Assembly (NCBI GenBank): GCA_934215405.1
Contig: CAKPZU010000068.1
Span: 1-10,792, forward strand
Length of the DNA: 10,792 nt
Direction: 5' to 3'
DNA from: an uncultured Bacilli bacterium
GTDB lineage: Bacteria; Bacillota_I; Bacilli_A; RFN20; CAG-631
Below are positions 1-5,807 of the stretch, in pieces. The position numbers and the translations under genes were made by a program. The notes below the pieces were generated by a model. The model was not told where the DNA came from and did not search any database. It worked only from the letters and a program-made list of their open reading frames with translations. The first letter of the stretch is position 1, and the number at the start of each line of letters is the position of its first letter.

Positions 1-526
1 ATTTAATATTATTAACATGACCGTTATGATCTAAATCCATGAATTGGGCTTCTTCTTTATAAACATTACAATTATCGATAGGAAAATCTGTTAATTTGTT
101 TAATTTTTCCTTAAAAACATCTTCATTAACAGCAATTAAATTGTTGCTAACTTTTTTAGCTGGAATTATTTTTCTAGTTAGATAATCTATTATTACCCAT
201 TGTGATGTAGCTTTTATAACAACATCATCGTTTTTATCACAAAGTAAAAAATCACGATCAAAGTCAACTAATTTGTTAGCCTTAGGCCAGGTTGTTACCT
301 TTAATGTTTCATATAAGCCAATATTTTTTACAACCTCATATTTAATCTTTAATAATACCCAAATTTGATTATTCTTTATTAAATCATCATAAGCCATATG
401 ATAATTAATACAATGCTTCCCTGCAATATCTTGTAAAATATCTAATACTGCATGAATGCTTAATGTATCATATCTAGTATAATCAGATACCCTTAATTTA
501 TAAAATTCAGTAAATTTATCACTCAT
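1..526 (-). CDS. Acyl-ACP thioesterase, FatA/FatB-like (3' end cut by window edge)
   Basis: Hydrolyses acyl-ACP to free fatty acid in the cytoplasm, ending or diverting fatty acid synthesis. The 175 residues visible begin MSDKFTEFYKLRVSDYTRYD; the reading frame runs off the left edge, so the C-terminus is missing. The first hotdog domain carries the family pattern HAVLDILQDIAGKH (about residues 25-38). The second hotdog begins near residue 160 and shows DLDHNGHVNN at 164-173, which matches the plant FatB catalytic segment; D166, N168 and H170 align with its Asp-Asn-His set. The Cys/Glu expected further on lies outside the window. The ATG at 526 overlaps the TGA of the upstream Sel1 gene by 8 bases, and there is no strong Shine-Dalgarno, so translation is probably coupled. 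Family assignment is firm; chain-length specificity cannot be read. Confidence 0.88.
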   Translation of the reverse strand, partial: MSDKFTEFYKLRVSDYTRYDTLSIHAVLDILQDIAGKHCINYHMAYDDLIKNNQIWVLLKIKYEVVKNIGLYETLKVTTWPKANKLVDFDRDFLLCDKNDDVVIKATSQWVIIDYLTRKIIPAKKVSNNLIAVNEDVFKEKLNKLTDFPIDNCNVYKEEAQFMDLDHNGHVNNIK

Positions 527-1295
527 CTTTATCAATTCTTCTATACTTTCCTAAAAAATTCTTTTTGTAATGCTTCAATTCATTACCAGCAAGCTTATGA
601 TCAAGCTCAGCTGCTTTATTAAGCCAAAATCCAGCTTTATTTTCATCCTTAATGCACCCATATCCTTTATGATAGCATAAAGCTAATGAATACATTGCTT
701 CATTATAGCCTGATTCAGCTGATTTTAAATACCAAAAGAAAGCCATTTCATCAAATTGTGGAATGCCAAGGCCAAATTCAAAGCATCTTCCTAATGAATA
801 TTGCCCCATTGGATATTTTTTCTTACAGGTTTCTTGGTACCAATAAAAGGCTTTATTAAGATCTTTTTTTACACCTGTTCCATCAGCATAGCAAATTGCT
901 GTATTATATTGAGCTTCAACAAGACCGGCATTGGCTGCTTTTTCAAAATAAATAAAGGCCTTATAATAATCAACCTTACCTATTAATCCTAAGTAATAAA
1001 TTGTTCCTAAATTATATTGAGCCAAAACATTTCCATCATTTGCTGAATCTTCAAATAAATTTAATGCTCTATTGATATTTCTATCGCAGCCCAAACCATT
1101 TTTAAAGCATAATGCTAAATAATATTTAGCATCAGCATTATTATCATTTACGGCTTTATTAAACCAATAAAAGGCTCTATTGTAATCTTTTTCAACATCC
1201 TGCCCTAAAAAACAGCATCTTCCAAGTTCAAATTCAGCAGATGAAACACCCATTGTTGCATCCTTAATTAAATCTTTTATTTTTTTTGATCCCAT
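519..1295 (-). CDS. Sel1-repeat (TPR-like) protein, six repeats
   Basis: Cytoplasmic scaffold-type protein of about 258 residues, with no signal peptide or membrane segment. Almost the whole chain is six consecutive Sel1 repeats of about 36 residues, each following the pattern A.Y.LG..Y..G.G...D...A..W..KAA..G. Repeats 2 and 6 each have two cysteines seven residues apart (ALCFKNGLGC, ALCYHKGYGC), a spacing reminiscent of Helicobacter cysteine-rich Sel1 proteins, but those are secreted and this one shows no export signal. The start is placed at ATG 1295: AGGTGG at 1306-1301 is a good Shine-Dalgarno five bases upstream, and the in-frame GTG at 1304 lies inside it. The gene has its own promoter and is the first gene of a unit with the thioesterase. 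Sel1 proteins usually mediate protein-protein contacts; the partner is unknown. Confidence 0.9.
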   Translation of the reverse strand: MGSKKIKDLIKDATMGVSSAEFELGRCCFLGQDVEKDYNRAFYWFNKAVNDNNADAKYYLALCFKNGLGCDRNINRALNLFEDSANDGNVLAQYNLGTIYYLGLIGKVDYYKAFIYFEKAANAGLVEAQYNTAICYADGTGVKKDLNKAFYWYQETCKKKYPMGQYSLGRCFEFGLGIPQFDEMAFFWYLKSAESGYNEAMYSLALCYHKGYGCIKDENKAGFWLNKAAELDHKLAGNELKHYKKNFLGKYRRIDKDE

Positions 1296-1313
1296 AAAAA
1301 CCACCTACACTTT

Positions 1314-1342
1314 ATTATATATTTTTGAAGGCAAAAAAACAA
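1314..1342 (-). promoter_or_regulatory. Sigma-A type promoter for the Sel1/thioesterase unit
   Basis: On the minus strand, TTGTTT (1342-1337) and a perfect TATAAT (1319-1314) are separated by 17 bases. The -10 ends 18 bases before the ATG at 1295, giving a very short leader that contains the Shine-Dalgarno. The -35 keeps only TTG of the consensus. A hairpin-capable GC(A7)C / G(T6)GC pair at 1331-1340 and 1354-1362 overlaps the -35 side. Confidence 0.55.
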
Positions 1343-1409
1343 TATAAAATGTCGTTTTTTGCTTATATGAACTTTAATAATTTTACTTTTATTTAAGTAG
1401 TATAATAAT

Positions 1410-1454
1410 CAATCGTTGTAGTATATTTTTCAACGATTGCTGAATCGTTGAAAA
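1410..1454 (+). repeat. Triple inverted repeat of AATCGTTG, probable operator or switchable hairpin
   Basis: The 8-mer AATCGTTG occurs at 1411-1418, as its complement CAACGATT at 1431-1438, and again at 1443-1450. The first and second copies form a perfect 9-bp inverted repeat (1410-1418 with 1431-1439). The second and third form a perfect 12-bp inverted repeat (1427-1438 with 1443-1454) around the 4-base loop GCTG. The two pairings share the middle copy, so they exclude each other as hairpins. The third copy overlaps the -35 hexamer of the promoter at 1448-1476, the usual place for an operator. Confidence 0.65.
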
Positions 1455-1476
1455 TCAAATGCGACGAATGTATAAT
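1448..1476 (+). promoter_or_regulatory. Near-consensus sigma-A promoter before the AlbA_2 remnant
   Basis: TTGAAA (1448-1453), a 17-base spacer and TATAAT (1471-1476). Transcription would start near 1483, right at the AAGAGG Shine-Dalgarno (1483-1488), giving a leader of only about 14 bases before ATG 1497. The promoter looks intact although the gene behind it is broken. An extra TATAAT at 1401-1406 has no convincing -35. Confidence 0.7.
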
Positions 1477-1496
1477 AAATATAAGAGGTTAACAAA

Positions 1497-1736
1497 ATGA
1501 AAAGAAATAATAATAGTTTAGAATATAAAATGGAATTATCAAAGACATATTTAAAGACAGTAAGCGCCTTTGCTAATTACAATGATGGTGAAATAATTTT
1601 CATATAGCAGAATAGAACTTGAAAAAATTACTTTTTTTCTAAAGATATACTAATTAGAGCATTAAATTCATTAATGAGTAAAGGAACAATTGAAAAAGGC
1701 GGTAAAGCAAAATCAACTTTCTACATTAAAAAGTGA
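1497..1736 (+). pseudogene. Remnant of an AlbA_2-domain (Schlafen-AAA-like) DNA-binding/ATP-binding protein
   Basis: A good Shine-Dalgarno (AAGAGG, 8 bases before ATG 1497) opens a 36-residue ORF, MKRNNNSLEYKMELSKTYLK then TVSAFANYNDGEIIFI, stopping at TAG 1605. This is the N-terminal pattern of AlbA_2 proteins (LEYK.EL..., TV.AFAN..GG.I.FG). Just after it, read in another frame from about 1603, comes SRIELEKIT and then, across a T7 run (1632-1638) that needs a -1 shift, SKDILIRALNSLMSKGTIEK through FYIKK and a stop at 1734-1736. That second part looks like the C-terminal winged helix of the same family. Intact relatives are, from memory, several hundred residues long, so the large middle part appears deleted and at least one frame break follows. 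The 36-residue ORF could still be translated; I regard it as a fragment. Confidence 0.72.
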
Positions 1737-2010
1737 TTTTTTTTGGCATGTTTGAAAAATATTTTATATGCCAAAATGGCGTATATATCTTAAAAAGATT
1801 ATGCCAACGTGATAAAATATAAATGAATTATGTGTTAGTAATAAAATTATTCATTCCAAAGCAAAAAAAATGCCATACATTACATAAATGAGTAATTATG
1901 CTAAAAAAATTTATACAAAATTGATTTATAATTTAAGTCGACATTAATTTATTTAATTGATGTTACTAGAAATGAAAAAAATTAATTCTTTTTTAAGGAT
2001 TAAATTTTAC
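1737..2010. other. Non-coding stretch with GGCAT/ATGCC inverted repeats
   Basis: I see no gene here. TTTTGGCAT (1741-1749) and ATGCCAAAA (1768-1776) form a perfect 9-bp inverted repeat with an 18-base spacer. TGGCGTA (1777-1783) and TATGCCA (1800-1806) pair through one G-T, with an inner ATCTT/AAGAT stem (1787-1791, 1795-1799). A further ATGCCA sits at 1870-1875. Neither hairpin is followed by a T run on the strand that would need it, so I do not call them terminators. The end of the stretch holds the Shine-Dalgarno of the XRE-MNT gene. Confidence 0.5.
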
Positions 2011-2491
2011 ATGATACAAATGACACTTAAGCAACTGCGAATAGAAAAAGGATTAACGCAAATTCTTTGTGCAAAATTTCTTAACGTTCCAATTAGGACA
2101 TACGTAAGATACGAAAATGACCCCCAATAAGGCAAATTCTATTAAATATCGTTTTATGTTGGAAAAACTAAACGAATATGGTATTGTTGATGAAACACAC
2201 GGGATCTTAACGATAAACGAAATTACTGATGTTTGTAATCAAGTATTTCAAAATTATGATGTGAAATATTGTTATCTTTTTGGCTCATACGCCAAGAATA
2301 AAGCAAATGAAACAAGTGATGTTGATCTACTTATTTCAGCAAATGTATCTGGAATTAAATCCTTCGGTTTAGTTGAAGAACTAAGAGAAAAATTGAAGAA
2401 AAAAGTTGACTTACTCAATATACTTCAATTAAATAACAACATAGAATTAATTCAAGAAATATTAAAGGATGGTATTAAAATTTATGGATAG
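2011..2491 (+). pseudogene. XRE helix-turn-helix + MNT nucleotidyltransferase antitoxin (MntA-like), frameshifted at a C5 run
   Basis: ATG 2011, with AAGGAT at 1995-2000, opens MIQMTLKQLRIEKGLTQILC then AKFLNVPIRTYVRYENDP, a clear N-terminal XRE helix-turn-helix, but hits TAA at 2128. The continuation NKANSIKYRFMLEKLNEYG lies in the +1 frame and runs to TAG 2489-2491. Removing one C from CCCCC (2121-2125) fuses both into one protein of about 160 residues, a domain order I recall for intact homologues. The MNT half has LFGSYAKNKANETSDVDLLI, the GSX10DXD motif of minimal nucleotidyltransferases (G and S at 2282-2287). In characterised systems MntA adds AMP to the HEPN toxin and so inactivates it; the XRE part would repress the operon. 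ATG 2117 overlaps the XRE stop, so a 124-residue MNT part could still be made by reinitiation. The next gene overlaps by 8 bases. Confidence 0.82.
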
Positions 2492-2806
2492 CAAAAAAGA
2501 TGATACTTATTATTTAAAAAAATTTTAAATGACTTAGAGTTTTTAATTGGGCATACTTCAAAAAAAACTATTGATGATATTAAATATGATGAAGTATTGG
2601 CAGATAGTATAATGTTTCGTTTAATTCAAATTCCAGAAAATAGTGACAAACTTACCGCCGCATTTAAAAATTCTAATGCGAATTTACCTTGGCGTGAGAT
2701 AAAAGGTATGCGAAATCGTATTGTACACGATTATGGAGTTGTAGATATGACAATGATTTACGATACAATCACAAATGATATTCCTAAAATGTATAAAAAA
2801 TTTTAA
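2484..2806 (+). pseudogene. HEPN toxin (HepT-like RNase), frameshifted at an A7 run
   Basis: ATG 2484 overlaps the end of the MNT frame (2484-2491), the normal arrangement of MNT/HEPN pairs. It encodes MDSKKDDTYYLKK and then reaches TAA at 2526. A -1 shift in the A7 run (2516-2522) restores ILNDLEFLIGHTSKK through to YKKF and TAA 2804-2806, giving about 107 residues, a normal HEPN length. The catalytic motif is intact: RNRIVHDY (2711-2734) fits RX4HXY, in which R and H form the RNase site and the Tyr is the residue AMPylated by MntA in the Shewanella system. No ATG lies in the restored frame; a TTG at 2597 could start only the last 69 residues. The toxin is therefore probably dead, unless slippage on the A run rescues it. 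Confidence 0.82.
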
Positions 2807-2884
2807 ATTTGCTTTAATTATTCTTTAAAATTGTAACTAATTCAAATAATAAAATTAGCGCATTTGTGAAAGCGATATATAAAT

Positions 2885-2926
2885 ATAGGCTATAAAAGAG
2901 TTTATTTATTCTTTATAGCCTATTTT
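2885..2926 (+). terminator. Terminator after the MNT/HEPN pair
   Basis: ATAGGCTATAAA (2885-2896) and TTTATAGCCTAT (2912-2923) form a perfect 12-bp stem with a 15-base loop, followed by TTT and an AT-rich tract. It lies 80 bases beyond the HEPN stop and is oriented to end plus-strand transcription before the convergent gerM gene. Confidence 0.6.
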
Positions 2927-2936
2927 AATTATGTCT

Positions 2937-2967
2937 AAAAAAACACTTCATTGATCGAAGTGCTTTT
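2937..2967 (-). terminator. Intrinsic terminator for the GerM-like gene (bidirectional shape)
   Basis: On the minus strand a GCACTTC arm, a 7-base loop and GAAGTG are followed by seven Ts (2943-2937); core stem 2962-2957 with 2949-2944, extended by A-T pairs. It begins 5 bases after the gerM stop. On the plus strand the same stem is followed by TTTT, so it may back up the neighbouring plus-strand terminator. Confidence 0.75.
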
Positions 2968-2971
2968 AATA

Positions 2972-3991
2972 TTAAATATAATAATTGTTTAAAACTATTT
3001 TGCTAACTGATGATGTTTCATCCTTACTACCATTTACTTTTACTTCTTCTAAATCCATTAAGAAACAAACTTCATTAACATCAAGTAAAGATGTAGTTTC
3101 TTTAATTATTTTATATACATCTAAGGAAACTGTTGATTCATCAAATAATATATCTTCAGTTAATGATAAATAAAGTTTTTTATCCTTTACAATACTACTT
3201 GCTACAATTTCTGTTTCATCAAAGCATCTACAAACACTTAATGATGATGTAATTCCTGGATCATTAAATAGTGTTTTAATTGTTAAATCATAAATTGATA
3301 ATTTATCCTTATTAGATACATAATGTGTTACAGGCACATAATAAAATCTATTATCTATTTCTTTTTCATAATAACTTAATACCCTTACACCACTACCTAA
3401 AATTGATGTTGTTAAAGCATAATTATTAATTCCAAATTGTTTAGTTAATACACCATTAATTGGCGTATTATTAACTGGCATTGATGTTAATTTATTATTA
3501 TCAATTGCTATTGTTAGTCCTTTTACATAATCAAGATCATTAAATGTCCATGTAAGAGCTTCAAGTATTCTTAATTCATTTTTACTATCATAGTTTTTAA
3601 ATTCTTTTGAAAAATTAATATTTAATATTTCATTATTTAATTCCATTGAATTGATCTTTGCTGAGCTTGGAATTACACCCTTAAATTGCTTATTAGCTAT
3701 TTTACTATCTTCCTTTAATAATGATACTAAAAACATTAATTCCTCAGCCTTATTATCAATCTTTTGATATTTTACGCTTAATGGAATTAGCATATTATCA
3801 TTATCCATTAAATACACATTACTATATGTGTAAGAAACATCACTTTCCTCATTAGTTAAAGTATTTTCTGTGCTATTATTTCTATCCTTATCTAATTTAA
3901 AAGCAACTAAAAAGCCCAAAATTACTAATAATACTAAAATTGGAATAAAAATCAAAATAATCTTTTTTTTCAATATTTTCTTTTCTTTCAT
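2972..3991 (-). CDS. GerM-like spore protein with two GerMN domains
   Basis: Membrane-anchored protein of 339 residues. An uncleaved-looking hydrophobic segment (about residues 11-31, IILIFIPILVLLVILGFLVA) follows a Lys-rich N-terminus, placing the rest outside the membrane. Two similar alpha/beta halves follow, about 57-175 and 190-325, fitting the tandem GerMN (Germane) layout of Bacillus GerM, a sporulation and germination lipoprotein of about 366 residues. The first half contains EELMFLVSLLK and GVIPSSAKINSMELNNEIL; the second has VYLMDL-like strands. No lipobox cysteine follows the hydrophobic segment, so unlike GerM this protein would be held by a transmembrane helix. Start ATG 3991 has GAGGT eight bases upstream. 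It stands alone between two terminators. A CATATATT (4017-4010) upstream resembles a sigma-E -10, but the -35 is poor. The role is inferred from the family. Confidence 0.75.
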   Translation of the reverse strand: MKEKKILKKKIILIFIPILVLLVILGFLVAFKLDKDRNNSTENTLTNEESDVSYTYSNVYLMDNDNMLIPLSVKYQKIDNKAEELMFLVSLLKEDSKIANKQFKGVIPSSAKINSMELNNEILNINFSKEFKNYDSKNELRILEALTWTFNDLDYVKGLTIAIDNNKLTSMPVNNTPINGVLTKQFGINNYALTTSILGSGVRVLSYYEKEIDNRFYYVPVTHYVSNKDKLSIYDLTIKTLFNDPGITSSLSVCRCFDETEIVASSIVKDKKLYLSLTEDILFDESTVSLDVYKIIKETTSLLDVNEVCFLMDLEEVKVNGSKDETSSVSKIVLNNYYI

Positions 3992-4051
3992 AGTCTATTA
4001 CCTCAAGATAATATATGAAAGACAATAATTAAAAAATTACACAAAAATAAA

Positions 4052-4075
4052 AGAATATGAAATTAATCATATTCT
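4052..4075 (-). terminator. Intrinsic terminator after glnS
   Basis: AGAATATGA and TCATATTCT (minus strand 4075-4067 and 4060-4052) form a perfect 9-bp stem around a 6-base loop, followed by a T-rich tract. The stem overlaps the glnS stop codon. Confidence 0.75.
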
Positions 4076-5735
4076 AGTTTTTATTATTATCAACTGTAAA
4101 TGAAGATTTTAAGGTACAAGTTCTATTAAAAATCAAATTATCAGATGTTGAAAGCTTATCAGTTGTATAATAACCATTTCTTACAAATTGATAATGCATT
4201 AAAGGTTTTGTATCCTTTAAATAGCTTTCAACAAAGCCATGCTTAACCTCCCAAGAGTTCTTATTTACTCTTTCAAGGAATGATAGCTCTTTTGTTTCCT
4301 CAGTTGCATCCTCAATTAATGGATTAAATAAATTAAATGTTGCATTTAAGGCTGTTGTTGCTTCAACAAAGTGAATAGTTCCATTAGGCTTTCTTTCATC
4401 AAAGCCAAGTCCACATTTAGTTTTTGGATCATAAGTACAATGAATTTCAACAATTTCATTATTTTCATCATATATTACATCATTACATTTAATAAAGTAA
4501 GCATGCATTAATCTAACTTCAACATCCTTAGCTAAACGTTTCCACTTTTTATTTGGCTTTTCAACAACGAAATCTTCCTTTTCAATATATAAATATTTTC
4601 CAAAGGCAACCTTTCTTGTTCCTAATTCTTCATTTTCCATATTTAATGGTGCATCAATCCATTCAACCTGATTTGATGGATAATTAGTAATTACAACCTT
4701 TAATGGATCAATAATAGCTGAAGGACGAGTTGCTTTTAGCTTTTGGTCTTCTCTTAAAAAGAAATCTAAGTTATCAGCACTAGTTGTTGAATTAATTCTT
4801 GAAAGGCCTGTATATAAAATAAAGGCTTTAATAGCTTCAGGTGTAAACCCTTTTCTTTTTAAACCAACAAGTGTTGGCATACGAGGATCATCATATCCTG
4901 TTACATAATGCTCATCAACTAATTGCCTTAAATATCTTTTAGACATTATTGTATTAGTAATATTTAAGCGACCCCATTCATATTGATGAGGAACATGCTC
5001 CATTTCACATTTTTCAATAAACCAATCATAAAGAGGTCTATGGTTATCAAATTCAATTGAACATAATGAATGAGTTACACCTTCAAATGAATCTTGAAGT
5101 GGATGAGCAAAATCATACATTGGATAAATACACCATGTAGTACCAGTACGATGATGAGCTGTATGGATGATTCTATACATTACAGGGTCTCTCATATTAA
5201 TATTAGTAGCTGCCATATCAATTTTAGCTCTTAATGTCTTTTCGCCATCTTTAAATTCACCATTTCTCATACGAGCAAATAAATCAAGATTTTCTTCAAT
5301 TGTTCTATCTCTATATGGAGAATTAATTCCAGGTTCTGTTAAAGTGCCACGATATTTACTCATTTCCTCTGCGCTTAAATCATCAACATATGCTAAGCCC
5401 TTTTTAATTAATAAAATAGCTTTTTGATATGTTTTTTCAAAATAATCACTGCCATAGCAAATTTTATCTGGAGTATAGCCTAGCCATTTAATATCCTCAA
5501 TTATGGCATTAACATATTCTTCTCCTTCTTTAACTGGATTAGTATCATCAAATCTAAGATTTGTTTTACCATTAAAGCATTTAGCTAATTCAAAATCATT
5601 GATAATAGCTCTTGCATGTCCTATATGTAAATAAGCATTTGGCTCTGGAGGAAAACGAGTTACAATACTTTTAACTCTTCCTTCCTTTAAATCCTTTTCC
5701 ATTATTGTCTTAATGAAGTTATTAATTTCTTCCAT
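4074..5735 (-). CDS. glnS: Glutaminyl-tRNA synthetase
   Basis: Class I aminoacyl-tRNA synthetase that charges tRNA-Gln with glutamine using ATP. The 553 residues match the length of the E. coli enzyme. The Rossmann catalytic domain opens with PPEPNAYLHIGH (HIGH motif at 37-40) and RFDDTNP (61-67); the second signature IMSKR (263-267) replaces KMSKS as is normal for GlnRS. WCIYPMYDFAHPLQD is the family pattern. The C-terminal half is the two-part beta-barrel anticodon-binding region; no YqeY domain is attached. ATG 5735 is preceded by AAGGAG (5749-5744). Upstream TATAAT (5764-5759) suggests its own promoter, though no good -35 is seen and the leader would be too short for a T-box. The gene sits between phoH and gerM, where Bacilli normally have ybeY after phoH. 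Many Firmicutes lack GlnRS and use GatCAB instead. Confidence 0.97.
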   Translation of the reverse strand: MEEINNFIKTIMEKDLKEGRVKSIVTRFPPEPNAYLHIGHARAIINDFELAKCFNGKTNLRFDDTNPVKEGEEYVNAIIEDIKWLGYTPDKICYGSDYFEKTYQKAILLIKKGLAYVDDLSAEEMSKYRGTLTEPGINSPYRDRTIEENLDLFARMRNGEFKDGEKTLRAKIDMAATNINMRDPVMYRIIHTAHHRTGTTWCIYPMYDFAHPLQDSFEGVTHSLCSIEFDNHRPLYDWFIEKCEMEHVPHQYEWGRLNITNTIMSKRYLRQLVDEHYVTGYDDPRMPTLVGLKRKGFTPEAIKAFILYTGLSRINSTTSADNLDFFLREDQKLKATRPSAIIDPLKVVITNYPSNQVEWIDAPLNMENEELGTRKVAFGKYLYIEKEDFVVEKPNKKWKRLAKDVEVRLMHAYFIKCNDVIYDENNEIVEIHCTYDPKTKCGLGFDERKPNGTIHFVEATTALNATFNLFNPLIEDATEETKELSFLERVNKNSWEVKHGFVESYLKDTKPLMHYQFVRNGYYTTDKLSTSDNLIFNRTCTLKSSFTVDNNKN

Positions 5736-5788
5736 AAAATCAACTCCTTAACGTTAAAATTATATAACATTTATTTATAAAATAAAAG

Positions 5789-5807
5789 AAAAACCATCTA
5801 AGGTTTT
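5789..5807 (-). terminator. Weak intrinsic terminator after phoH
   Basis: On the minus strand AAAACC, a 6-base loop and GGTTTT are followed by TCTTTTATTTT. The stem starts inside the phoH stop codon. It is AT-rich and only 6 bp, so some read-through into glnS is likely. Confidence 0.5.

Noticed and set aside
801..986. Plus-strand ORF of 61 codons opposite the Sel1 gene
   Set aside because: It is antisense to clear Sel1 repeats, has no Shine-Dalgarno and no recognisable protein pattern.
1410..1454. CRISPR repeat or attachment site
   Set aside because: Units are only 8 bases, inverted and not evenly spaced, and there is no integrase, cas gene or duplicated tRNA end in the window.
1737..1780. 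Terminator after the AlbA_2 remnant
   Set aside because: The eight Ts precede the hairpin instead of following it, and on the other strand the stem is followed by As.
5167..5427. Plus-strand ORF of 86 codons inside glnS
   Set aside because: It is a shadow of the glnS frame; the hydrophobic look comes from reading AT-rich coding DNA in reverse. The same applies to plus-strand ORFs at 2985-3173, 8044-8226 and 9689-9946.
4074..5735. Mollicute code (TGA as Trp)
   Set aside because: Trp codons in glnS are TGG and several genes end in TGA, so the standard code holds; sporulation genes also argue against Mollicutes.
5736..5805. T-box riboswitch upstream of glnS
   Set aside because: Only 70 bases separate phoH and glnS, much too short for a T-box, and no specifier or T-box sequence is visible.
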